From Hyphomonadaceae bacterium (GTDB lineage Bacteria > Pseudomonadota > Alphaproteobacteria > Caulobacterales > Aquidulcibacteraceae), in NCBI GenBank assembly GCA_021731815.1, contig JAKFWO010000033.1, forward strand, positions 20,185 to 84,184: DNA of 64,000 bases, written 5' to 3'. Within the stretch, counting starts at the first letter, position 1. Every line of letters starts with the position of its first letter. The notes under the pieces are model-generated. The model was not told the DNA's origin, ran no database searches, and worked only from the letters and a program-made list of their open reading frames with translations. The translations under genes were made by a program, and so were the position numbers. Shown piece after piece: positions 37,946 through 46,124 of this stretch.

Positions 37946-39639
37946 CCGGGCGCGCCCCCCGAATGGCCGGGTCTGCCCCTCGTATTTCGGTATCGCCCCC
38001 GGCAGTTGCGGCACCGGCAGTCGTCTTGCTGGCAATGGCTGTGCTGGGGGCACTTTGTCTGAGTACCCCGGCCGGGGCTGCCGAGGCACCGCCGGTCGCG
38101 GTTCTGCGCTCGGCCGCGCCCGACGATATTGCCGTCACCATTTATCGCGATGATTTCGCGCTTGTCACCGAACGGCGGGTGGTCGATCTGCCGGGCGGCG
38201 CGGTCAGGCTGGAATTCGAGGGCGTGCTCGACACCGCCTTGCCACAATCGGCGGTGCTGTCGGGTCTCGGCGGCGAGGAACGGGAACGCAATTTCGATTT
38301 CGATGCTTTGAGCGCCTCCAGCCTGCTCCAGCGTTCGATCGGCGAGACGGTGACCCTTGTCACCACGGCACCGAAAAAGGGACGCGAAACCGGGGAACAG
38401 GCCGTCCTCGCCTCCGCCGGCAACGGGGTGGTGCTGCGCTTTGCCGACCGGGTGGAGGCACTGGGCTGCGACGGCGCGCCCCAGAGGCTGATCTTTCCAC
38501 GCCTGCCGGAAAATCTGCGCGCCCGCCCCACGCTCTCGACACAGCTCGAGCCCGATGCCCCGGCCGGCCGGCGGGTCTTGCTCTTGTCCTATCTTGCCGG
38601 TGCGATGTCGTGGAAAGCCGATTATGTGGTGAGCCTCGACGAAAAGGACGAGACCGCCAATATCCAGGCGTGGATCACGCTGGAGAACCGGAACCGGGAA
38701 GGCTTTCAGGCGGCGAGCCTCGGCCTTGCGGCCGGCGAATTGTCGCGGGTCATCGGGGTGGCGGCACCGCAAGCGCCAGATGAATTCGCCGGCCGCGCCT
38801 GCTGGCCGCAGGGCTCCACCGCCACCGGCATTCCCGCGCCGATCTATAATCGCATCCGCCGCGATCAGGAAATCCGGGTCACGGGCGCGCGCTTGGGGGA
38901 TTCCGCGGTGGAGGCGAGGGTCTTCAAGCTCTTTGCACCCACGTCGCCTCCGCCGCCGCCACCAGTTGCAGCCGCCAAATTGGCGGCGCGGGAGGAAGTG
39001 GGCGATTTTCAGCTCTATCGCCTGCCGGAAAAGACCGCCCTCAACGCCCAAAGTCGGAAACAGGCGGCGTTTCTCGCCAAATCCCGGGCCAATTACCAAC
39101 GGCTTCACCGCTTTCAGCTTGATGGAGTTCAGCTCGAACGGCGATTTGACGCTTCCGACCCACGCGCCGCAGAAATTATCCTGCGTTTCTTCAATGCGGA
39201 AAAGGATGGCCTCGGCGATCCGCTACCCGAAGGCATTGCGCGGGTTTTTGCTCCGGCGCCCCTCGGAAACACGCATTTTGCCGGTGCGCACGATGTCCGC
39301 GACAGCCCGGTCGGCGTGAAATGGGAGATCAGGCTGGGCGAAAGCACCCAAATCGCCATGCAGGCGCGGGTGGTCGAGGAAAGCCGCGCGACTTTGCCCG
39401 ACAAACGCCAGCGCACCAGCCGAGTGGTCGAGATCAAGCTGACCAATGCCCGCAAGGATGCGGCCATCGCCGAACTCCGCCAGGGGCCCGTCGATTACGC
39501 CTTTCGCCTGACCGGAGCGAATGAGCGCGACTGGGTCCGCGAAGATGGTGACTGGACGCAAAGAGTGAAACTTGCACCCAATTCAGAAAAACTGGTGCGC
39601 TTCAGCTATCGTTTCGAGGATGGGCCCGAAGTCAATTAA
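37942..39639 (+). CDS. Secreted DUF4139-domain protein, second of a tandem pair
   Basis: This is a 565-residue paralogue of the previous gene. The GTG start at 37942 overlaps the preceding stop (GTGA); an ATG at 37963 is an alternative. An extended N-terminus precedes the hydrophobic signal segment APAVVLLAMAVLGALCLSTP. The body has DDIAVTIYRDDFALVTERRV, PENLRARPTLSTQLEPDAPA and GDFQLYRLPEKTALNAQSRK, aligned with the first copy. A proline-rich stretch (TSPPPPPPVAA, about residue 333) interrupts it. Each copy diverges strongly outside these blocks, so the duplication is old. Confidence 0.87.
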   Translation: MTGRAPRMAGSAPRISVSPPAVAAPAVVLLAMAVLGALCLSTPAGAAEAPPVAVLRSAAPDDIAVTIYRDDFALVTERRVVDLPGGAVRLEFEGVLDTALPQSAVLSGLGGEERERNFDFDALSASSLLQRSIGETVTLVTTAPKKGRETGEQAVLASAGNGVVLRFADRVEALGCDGAPQRLIFPRLPENLRARPTLSTQLEPDAPAGRRVLLLSYLAGAMSWKADYVVSLDEKDETANIQAWITLENRNREGFQAASLGLAAGELSRVIGVAAPQAPDEFAGRACWPQGSTATGIPAPIYNRIRRDQEIRVTGARLGDSAVEARVFKLFAPTSPPPPPPVAAAKLAAREEVGDFQLYRLPEKTALNAQSRKQAAFLAKSRANYQRLHRFQLDGVQLERRFDASDPRAAEIILRFFNAEKDGLGDPLPEGIARVFAPAPLGNTHFAGAHDVRDSPVGVKWEIRLGESTQIAMQARVVEESRATLPDKRQRTSRVVEIKLTNARKDAAIAELRQGPVDYAFRLTGANERDWVREDGDWTQRVKLAPNSEKLVRFSYRFEDGPEVN

Positions 39640-39655
39640 GGCCGCCCGATTTTGG

Positions 39656-39683
39656 GGAATGAATCGGGGGGAATGAATCGGGG
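39656..39683. repeat. Perfect 14-bp tandem duplication
   Basis: GGAATGAATCGGGG occurs twice, abutting, at 39656-39669 and 39670-39683, 17 bp after the DUF4139 stop codon. Confidence 0.95.
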
Positions 39684-39990
39684 ACCCGACGCTCCACGCC
39701 CCTCCCGGGCTTCACGCCCAATCGGATGACCGGATTTGATCGGGCCGATTCGGACCCGGCAATGCCCATTTGCTATGCCGCAACAGATTGTTCGCGATTG
39801 CGCGACACGTGGATCATCCGCGCATAGTCATCTTCCGTCCGGCGAACGGAGCAATTCATTGTTCTCACGGAAATATTTTGCGCAGGACGGGATCCCGCCA
39901 AGACCGGCCCCATGCGCCGCCGCGGAGCGGCCCCGGCATTGACCTGCTCCAGGCTTGTTTTTATTTCATCATGAAAACAAATTGTTACCG

Positions 39991-40026
39991 TAAAAATGTT
40001 GCAAGCAGGCGCGCCTGCTTGCAACA
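39991..40026 (-). terminator. Rho-independent terminator with 30-bp perfect palindrome
   Basis: Positions 39997-40026 form an uninterrupted 15-bp inverted repeat (arms TGTTGCAAGCAGGCG and its complement). On the minus strand it is followed directly by UUUUUA. It ends the OmpA-family lipoprotein transcript, whose stop is 67 bp before it. Confidence 0.92.
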
Positions 40027-40093
40027 ACGGGAAAGCTTTCTGCAGTAAGTTCAATGATTTGCTTGGCAGGGAACATCCCGTCGCGACAGAATT

Positions 40094-40777
40094 CTATTTC
40101 TGCTCGATCGCCGACAATTTGATGTCGACGCGCCGGTTGCGCGCACGGCCATCCTCGGTCGTGTTGTCGGCAACCGGCTGGCTTTCACCAAAGCCATTGA
40201 TGGCAAAGCGTTGCGGCTTGGTGCCCCGGTTGATCAGATAAGCGGCAACCGCCTCGGCCCGGCGCTGGGACAGGGCCAGATTATACGAATCCGTGCCTTG
40301 TGAATCGGTGTGGCCGTAGATCTCGACAATGGTCTTGTCGTATTCCTTCAGCACGTCGGTGATGGAATCGAGGGTCGGATAGATCGAGGCATTGACGTCC
40401 GACGCATTGGACGCGAACAGGATATTGCCGGGTGCCACCAGCGTGATCTCATCCCCCTGACGCGACACACCCACACCCGTGCCCTGAAGCTTCTCGCGCA
40501 GCTTCTTTTCCTGATTGTCCATGTAAATGCCGATCGCGCCGCCGGCGATCGCGCCGATCCCGGCACCGATCGCGGCGTTTTTGGCGGTTTCCTTGCCTTT
40601 CGAGGTATTGGTGAGCGCGCCGATCCCGGCCCCGATCACCGCCCCGATGCCCGCGCCCTTGACGGTGTTGGAGGTCTTGCGCTCCCCCGTAAATGCATCG
40701 GTCGTGCAGGCCGCGAGTCCCAACGACAAAATTGCCGCGCTGGCGACGGCAAGCGTCATGAATTTCGTCCGAACCAT
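40094..40777 (-). CDS. OmpA-family peptidoglycan-binding lipoprotein
   Basis: This is a 227-residue protein with a lipoprotein signal peptide (lipobox LGLAAC, Cys near residue 24), a glycine-zipper stretch (GAGIGAVIGAGIGALTNTS and GAGIGAIAGGAIGIYM), and a C-terminal OmpA domain with IEIYGHTDSQGTDSYNLALSQ-like sequence and NRRVDI. It tethers the outer membrane to peptidoglycan. The YiaD-type architecture is clear. It is monocistronic or follows pyrD, with a strong terminator behind it. Confidence 0.93.
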   Translation of the reverse strand: MVRTKFMTLAVASAAILSLGLAACTTDAFTGERKTSNTVKGAGIGAVIGAGIGALTNTSKGKETAKNAAIGAGIGAIAGGAIGIYMDNQEKKLREKLQGTGVGVSRQGDEITLVAPGNILFASNASDVNASIYPTLDSITDVLKEYDKTIVEIYGHTDSQGTDSYNLALSQRRAEAVAAYLINRGTKPQRFAINGFGESQPVADNTTEDGRARNRRVDIKLSAIEQK

Positions 40778-40886
40778 GAAGTTCCCCTGTTTCCGTAGCT
40801 GATCTGGCGAACCTGTCCGACGACGGTTCCATGCCCCCTTGTGCTATAGGCGTCCTTGCCCGCAAGGCAAGGGGAAATCAGGAATG

Positions 40887-42047
40887 TCATGATCCTGGCG
40901 GCGCGATAGACAGGTCAGGGCGCGGGAGAAATCCTGCCGCCGGGCGAAACCGGCGGTCGATTCCGATGGCATCGGAGAGACGCGTAAAACCATCCGCCCG
41001 CAGCCGCGCCGCGAGATCCCTGAGGATCGCGGGAATGATCGCCGGCCCTACATAGACCAATGCCGTGTAGATTTGCAGCGCACTGGCTCCGGCGCGGATG
41101 CGGGCCCAGGCCTCCGCCCCGCTGTCGATGCCGCCGGCGGCGATGATCGGCAGCCGGCCTTCAAGTGCCGCATCCATTTCCATCAGCGCCTCGCGCGCGC
41201 GCAGCCGGAGCGGCGGGCCCGACAGCCCCCCCGCCTCCCCCCGCCGGGCGCTGCGCAGGCCTTCCGGCCGGTCGAGCGTGGTATTGGTGAGGATGAGCCC
41301 GTCAATCAGTGAATCGGCACCCGCGCGCAAAAGCGGCGTTACAATCCCGGCGCGGGCCGAATCCGTGAGATCGGGCGAGAATTTGAGAAAGACCGGCCGC
41401 CTGCCATGAATCCTGGCCAGTTCCGCCTGAACGGGCCCCATTCGCGCGAAAAATTCCTGTAGGCCTTCGCCACTTTCCAGTGCGCGCAGGCCAGGCGTGT
41501 TGGGCGAGGAGATGTTGAGGGTCAGAAAATCGGCGATCGGCCAAAAAATCTCCAATCCGGCCAGATAATCGGCAATCCGCTCGGCTGATTCCTTGTTGGC
41601 ACCGAGATTGACCCCGATTTTTCCCGGAAAGGGCCTGTGGATCCGCGCCAATCTTTCGGCGATCCGGCGCGCGCCGTCATTGTTAAAGCCCATGCGGTTG
41701 ATGATCGCTCGGTCCGCAGCCAACCGGAACAGGCGGGGGCGGGGATTGCCCGGCTGCGGCAGTGGCGTCACGCCGCCGATTTCAACACTGGAAAAGCCGA
41801 GCCCGAGCAGCGCTGCCGGGGTCACGCAATTCTTGTCGAAGCCCCCGGCCAGCCCGAGCGGATGGGCAAGGCGGAGGCCACCGATTTCGGTGCCGAGCAG
41901 AGCGCGATCCGCGTCGGGAAGCGCCGGCCCTGGCGATATAAAGCCGAGCTTCAATGCCATCAGCGCCAGATGATGGGCGCGTTCGGGCGGCAGCAGATGA
42001 AGGGCGGCAAGGCCCATCCGGGCCGGCAAGGACGGCGCAGCCATCAT
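40887..42047 (-). CDS. pyrD: Dihydroorotate dehydrogenase (quinone), class 2
   Basis: This 386-residue membrane-associated flavoenzyme oxidises dihydroorotate to orotate with quinone in pyrimidine synthesis. The N-terminal helical extension typical of class 2 (LLPPERAHHLALMALKLGF) is present. FMN and substrate motifs are PLGLAGGFDKN, NRMGFNNDGA, GVNLGANKES, the catalytic-serine segment NISSPNTPGLR, FLKFSPDL, and GGIDSGAEAWARIRAGASAL. The length is normal. Confidence 0.95.
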   Translation of the reverse strand: MMAAPSLPARMGLAALHLLPPERAHHLALMALKLGFISPGPALPDADRALLGTEIGGLRLAHPLGLAGGFDKNCVTPAALLGLGFSSVEIGGVTPLPQPGNPRPRLFRLAADRAIINRMGFNNDGARRIAERLARIHRPFPGKIGVNLGANKESAERIADYLAGLEIFWPIADFLTLNISSPNTPGLRALESGEGLQEFFARMGPVQAELARIHGRRPVFLKFSPDLTDSARAGIVTPLLRAGADSLIDGLILTNTTLDRPEGLRSARRGEAGGLSGPPLRLRAREALMEMDAALEGRLPIIAAGGIDSGAEAWARIRAGASALQIYTALVYVGPAIIPAILRDLAARLRADGFTRLSDAIGIDRRFRPAAGFLPRPDLSIAPPGS

Positions 42048-42163
42048 TCACCGTTCAGAAAAAACAAAAGGGATCGGGATCATGCATTCATGTACATGAC
42101 CCGGATCCCGTTCTTCAAGTCCGCGCTCCGCTGTGGCCCAATCCGCCTGTTTTGCCGGACGGA

Positions 42164-44539
42164 TCAGAATTCCGACCAGTCGTCATCGGCCAGGATGTCC
42201 TGCTTTACCGCCTTTTGCGCGCTGCCGCGGCCGGCGGCCCTGGCCGGTGCCGGCTTCGGCGCGCTCGCCCGCAGGGGTGCCGCGCCGAGCGCCTGGCTCA
42301 GGCGTGCATTGAGGGTGCGGGCATCCCCCGTGACGGCCCTTGCGATCGCCGCACGCTGCGGTCTTCCACTGGCGGCTTCCGTACCCGTCCGGAAGCGGGC
42401 GACGAGGGTGGTGAGGCGGTCCGCTTCTTCCGACATGCCCCGCGCTGCCCCCGCACTTTGTTCGGCGAGCGAGGAATTATGCTGCGTGATCTGGTCGAGA
42501 TGGGCAACGGCCGAGGAAATCTGGCCGGCGGCTTCCGCCTGTTCGCGGGAGGCCGTGGAGATCCCCGAAATCATGCCGGCAGCCTTGCGGGCCGAGGCCA
42601 CGATTTCATCGAGCATTTCCCCCGCCGAATGGACGAGCCTCGCACCACCCGCCACTTCGGTCTGCGAGGTCTGGATCAGGGATTTCACATCCTTGGCTGC
42701 GTCACTGGCGCGTTGGGCGAGGGTGCGGACTTCGGCGGCCACCACCGCAAAGCCCTTGCCCGCCTCTCCGGCCCGTACCGCTTCCACCGCGGCATTGAGG
42801 GCAAGCAGATTGGTCTGGAAGGCAATGCCCTCGATCAGGCCGATAATATCGGCGATACGCTTGGCGCTGTCCTCGATCCGCGCCATGGCATCCACCGCGT
42901 CGCGGGCGATCTTGCCGCCGGTCTCGGCGCGGCGGGAGGCCTCCTCGGCAGAACGTGCGGCATCGACCGAATTCTCCGCATTCTGCTTGACGGAGGCGGT
43001 CATTTGCTCGAGCGCTGCCGCCGTTTCCTCGAGATTGGCCGCCTGTTGTTCGGCGCGCCCCGACAAATCGTCGGCGGCCTGGCGGATCTCGCGACTGGCA
43101 TTATTGGCCCCTTCGGCGGCCTCGCGCACCTCTGACACGGTTCCCGCAAGCGCAGCCCCCGCCTGATTGAGATTATCCGCGACCACCGCGAATTTGCCCT
43201 CGAACCGCGAGGCGATAGTGAAAGTCAGATCGCCTTCGGCCAGCGCAGAGGCTGCGCGATCCACTTCCTCGAGAAAGCTCTCGGCAGAGATGCATACCGC
43301 ATTGAGCCCGCGCGCAATTTCCACGAGCCCACCCAGTTCCGCGCTTTCGGGCGCGCGCAGGCTGAAATCCCCGCGCCGGGCGGCGTCGACCACCGCACCA
43401 AAGCCCTGACGCAAATCGGTCTCAAGTTTCATGCGATCGGCTTCGGCCTTGGCCTCGGCGGCTTTCCGGGCTGTTTCCAGATGCCGCATCTCGATCAGAT
43501 TCTCGCGGAACACAGCCACCGCGCGGGCGATTTCGCCCATCTCATTGCGGTCTTCACCATGGGGAATTCCGCCCTCGGTGTCGCCCGCCGCAAGGCCGTT
43601 CATCCGTGTGACCAGCCGGCCGACTGCGCCGGTCAGTTCCCGCGCAATCAGGAACATCAGGCCGCCGGCCAGCAGGATCAGGATCCCGACGATGGAAAAT
43701 GTCGCGAACAGGGCGCTTTCGAGCTGATGCACCCGCCGGTCGAGCATGATTCCCAATTGCGCCGACCCGCCGCGCCAGGCGGTCGACAGCTCGGCCAGTA
43801 CTTCGGACTTTGCCGTCTCGATTTCAGCGGAAGGCGCACCCGCGCTGGCTTTGTCCGCAAGCGCCCGTGCGGCAGTCTCGACCTTGCGCATGGGATCGGC
43901 CAATGCACGGCCGAGCTCCCCCGTCTTGTCGGCCCCGAATGCGGTCACACTGGCAGTGCCCGCCGCTGAAATCGCGGAATCGAGCGCACCAAGCGCCAGC
44001 GCCTTGGAATTTCCGGCACCTGCTGCGCCTTCGCCTTCAAGGGCCGAAAAGCGTGCGACGTCCTGGGCGGCAATTGCGAGATCCGGAAGCGCGTCATAGA
44101 GCACCGAGATGGTGTAGAATGAGGCAAGATCCCCGTCGAGAATGAGCCCCGACCCGGCCGCGGCTGCATTAAGCGCCTCGATCCCCGAACGCGAGGCATC
44201 GAAAATGTTTGATCCGCTCGCGGTGCGGGCATCGCTCGCGCGGTCGAGAAAGCTGCGTGCTGCGCTCTCGGCATCGATCGCGGCGGCATGGCCATCAATC
44301 GCACGGCGCAGCCCTTCAAGCTCGGCCGTGCCCGCCGGCTGACCATCGACATTGGCGGCAAAGGCCGGCCATAATGTGTCGATAAAGGCCTGACCTTCGG
44401 CCTCCTTCTTCAGGAAGGCGATGGCCGCCATATCCTTGCCGAGCATGATGCCCGAAGTGAGAGCCAGCGGGGCGGCAAACAGCGCGGCGATGAGCCCGAG
44501 CTTGACCGGCAATCTGATGCGCGAAAAAAAGGCGGACAT
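42164..44539 (-). CDS. Methyl-accepting chemotaxis protein
   Basis: This 791-residue chemoreceptor starts MSAFFSRIRLPVKLGLIAAL with TM1 at about 10-33. A helical periplasmic sensor of about 240 residues of unknown ligand follows, then TM2 near 275-300, HAMP segments, and the signalling domain with hairpin tip EGIAFQTNLLALNAAVEAVRAGEAGKGF. The C-terminus DDWSEF after an Ala/Pro linker fits the x-W-x-x-F pentapeptide that tethers CheR or CheB. GGGAG precedes the ATG at 44539; seven upstream in-frame codons are rejected. No che genes are adjacent. Confidence 0.95.
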   Translation of the reverse strand: MSAFFSRIRLPVKLGLIAALFAAPLALTSGIMLGKDMAAIAFLKKEAEGQAFIDTLWPAFAANVDGQPAGTAELEGLRRAIDGHAAAIDAESAARSFLDRASDARTASGSNIFDASRSGIEALNAAAAGSGLILDGDLASFYTISVLYDALPDLAIAAQDVARFSALEGEGAAGAGNSKALALGALDSAISAAGTASVTAFGADKTGELGRALADPMRKVETAARALADKASAGAPSAEIETAKSEVLAELSTAWRGGSAQLGIMLDRRVHQLESALFATFSIVGILILLAGGLMFLIARELTGAVGRLVTRMNGLAAGDTEGGIPHGEDRNEMGEIARAVAVFRENLIEMRHLETARKAAEAKAEADRMKLETDLRQGFGAVVDAARRGDFSLRAPESAELGGLVEIARGLNAVCISAESFLEEVDRAASALAEGDLTFTIASRFEGKFAVVADNLNQAGAALAGTVSEVREAAEGANNASREIRQAADDLSGRAEQQAANLEETAAALEQMTASVKQNAENSVDAARSAEEASRRAETGGKIARDAVDAMARIEDSAKRIADIIGLIEGIAFQTNLLALNAAVEAVRAGEAGKGFAVVAAEVRTLAQRASDAAKDVKSLIQTSQTEVAGGARLVHSAGEMLDEIVASARKAAGMISGISTASREQAEAAGQISSAVAHLDQITQHNSSLAEQSAGAARGMSEEADRLTTLVARFRTGTEAASGRPQRAAIARAVTGDARTLNARLSQALGAAPLRASAPKPAPARAAGRGSAQKAVKQDILADDDWSEF

Positions 44540-45005
44540 GACCGAAACTCCCAGGGCCAAATGGAATGGTCACAACCTAAAGTTATTCGGTTAATGCTTT
44601 ACTTGCACTCCATAAAAATTACGCAGTGAAAAACTGCAATTCAAGGTTGTTTTATAAATAAATAAAAAACAAAGAATAATAAGTGGTTTATTATTCTTTA
44701 TGATCCATGAAAGTGCTGATCCAATTCATGACATTTCTGAACTGATCTCTGCCGCTTGTGCCGTCAACGGGGAGCCATGATGTCAAAATTCGCGTGCGGG
44801 GAGATTATCCACAGGGTGCGATGTGGTGCGTGGCACCCTCTCCGCTCCGGGCTTCGCCACCATCAGACCATTGGAGCCGGACAGGCTCAACCCGGCCGAA
44901 GTGGGTTCAGGAAAACCGGACACCACTTTTTCTGAACGCGCTCCAAATCCTTGAATCCGAGCATTTTCAATTCAGACTTTCGGCTCGCATTTCCTTGAAA
45001 ATGCT
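44540..45005. other. Long intergenic region between mcp and the LpxR-like gene
   Basis: This is 466 bp without a gene. It holds an AT-rich promoter segment for mcp (44580-44720), including the hairpin listed next, and the palindromic repeat at 44905-45006. The open frame 44758-45009 runs through the repeat and is not credible. Confidence 0.6.
44671..44699. promoter_or_regulatory. AT-rich 12-bp perfect inverted repeat upstream of mcp
   Basis: AAAGAATAATAA (44671-44682) is exactly inverted at 44688-44699 with a 5-bp spacer, in the most AT-rich stretch of the window and 132 bp from the mcp start codon. It could be an operator or a short hairpin; nothing further supports either. Confidence 0.4.
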
Positions 45006-45006
45006 C
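44905..45006. repeat. Composite palindromic intergenic repeat (REP-like)
   Basis: There are two inverted repeats in a row: GTTCAGGAAAA (44905-44915) with TTTTTCTGAAC (44927-44937, one mismatch) around an 11-bp core containing CCGGACACCAC, and GAGCATTTTCAA (44959-44970) with its exact inverse at 44995-45006. The AAAACCGG...CCACTTTT core resembles palindromic repeats dispersed in other alphaproteobacteria. The second hairpin abuts the stop codon at 45006 and may end that transcript. Confidence 0.55.
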
Positions 45007-45887
45007 TAGCGACGCAGGGTCAGGCTGAGCGCTCCGAAATTCTCGTTACGGGAAATGGTGCTGGCCGGAGAGATATAGGAATATTCCCGGCGAATGAGGC
45101 CCAGCGAGAATTGGAGTCCACGACGCTCGAAACTCAGCCCCGCCTGCATGTCGCCCAAAACCACCCGGTCTTCGACCTGCAAGGCGCTGGTACGAAAGCC
45201 TTCGCCGCGAACATCGACCACAAGCGCCTGACCGCCGGCCCCCGCGAACAGATAGAAATTGCGCTTCTCCGCGCGCCCGCCTGCGCCACGGATGAGCCCG
45301 CTGCCGATCCGGATTTCGGCACCCGCACTGGTAACCTGCGTGCGGTGCGTGCGTATCACCGCGCCGCTGGGCGCAAAGGCGATATCGATTCCGCTGGTGG
45401 CGAGCGGTGCGGCAAACGACGCCTCGTAACGCAGCGCGCTCGCAATGGCCGGGGTTGAGGTTCCACGCGCATCAGTATCGACAAAAGCAAATCGCGAAAG
45501 TGCCGAAGCACTCGACAATGCCCAGACGATTCGGTCCAGCCCGCCCGGACCCTCACCCGGATCATCGGCAAACAAGGTGGCAAAGGCCTGAGGCGATTTG
45601 CGGGTCGCGGCATCCACGCGCTGTCCGCGCAATGTGAAGCTGACGGTGCCCCCCCCATGTCCGTGGACGAAGGTCTTCCCGGCGCGCGCCACCTGATGGA
45701 CTGCGTCGCTCGGCTGGAAATCGCGCGCGAGAAATTGCTCTACACTTTCAGGGAAAAACGGACCGGCGGCGCGTCGGCGTTCGAGTGATTCCGGGGCGAG
45801 CGCCTGAATGACGTCGAGTGAGGGAGAATTGTTCGCGGGTACTGCCTGAGGCTCGCCCGCCAAAAGAAAAAGCGATAATTCCAGCAC
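45006..45887 (-). CDS. LpxR-like (DUF2219) outer-membrane beta-barrel protein, divergent
   Basis: This is a 293-residue protein. The last 85 residues resemble LpxR/DUF2219 outer-membrane lipid A 3'-O-deacylases: NFYLFAGAGGQALVVDV, VVLGDMQAGLSFERRGLQFS and the terminal NENFGALSLTLRR. The N-terminal third does not show the family's catalytic Asn/Asp segment clearly, so activity is doubtful. A weak signal-like segment (LELSLFLLAGEPQAVPA) opens the protein. The GTG start at 45887 has a strong AAGGAG upstream. No neighbour is functionally related. Confidence 0.55.
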   Translation of the reverse strand: MLELSLFLLAGEPQAVPANNSPSLDVIQALAPESLERRRAAGPFFPESVEQFLARDFQPSDAVHQVARAGKTFVHGHGGGTVSFTLRGQRVDAATRKSPQAFATLFADDPGEGPGGLDRIVWALSSASALSRFAFVDTDARGTSTPAIASALRYEASFAAPLATSGIDIAFAPSGAVIRTHRTQVTSAGAEIRIGSGLIRGAGGRAEKRNFYLFAGAGGQALVVDVRGEGFRTSALQVEDRVVLGDMQAGLSFERRGLQFSLGLIRREYSYISPASTISRNENFGALSLTLRR

Positions 45888-46124
45888 GACGCGACTCCTT
45901 TCCGACCCTTGTCCTGACTTGCATCCCGATCAATGGCCAGTTCACTGACCGATCGGGGCGACAGGACATCTGTGTTCAGGAGGGCATCATGCAGGACTTC
46001 CTCTTTCCAACAGGTAACCGGAATTGCCGCATATTTTACGGTTTCTGCAGAAACCTGACGGGATGGTTAATTTTCAGGAAAAGCGTCGGGCCGGAATGCG
46101 TCTGCACCGGTTCTGGACCGCCGC

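Larger units (their letters stand above)
39640..40093. other. Intergenic region after the DUF4139 pair
   Basis: This is 454 bp with no gene. It contains a perfect 14-bp tandem duplication right after the DUF4139 stop and, near the other end, the terminator of the OmpA-family gene. The middle, about 39730-39990, shows nothing I can interpret. Confidence 0.6.
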
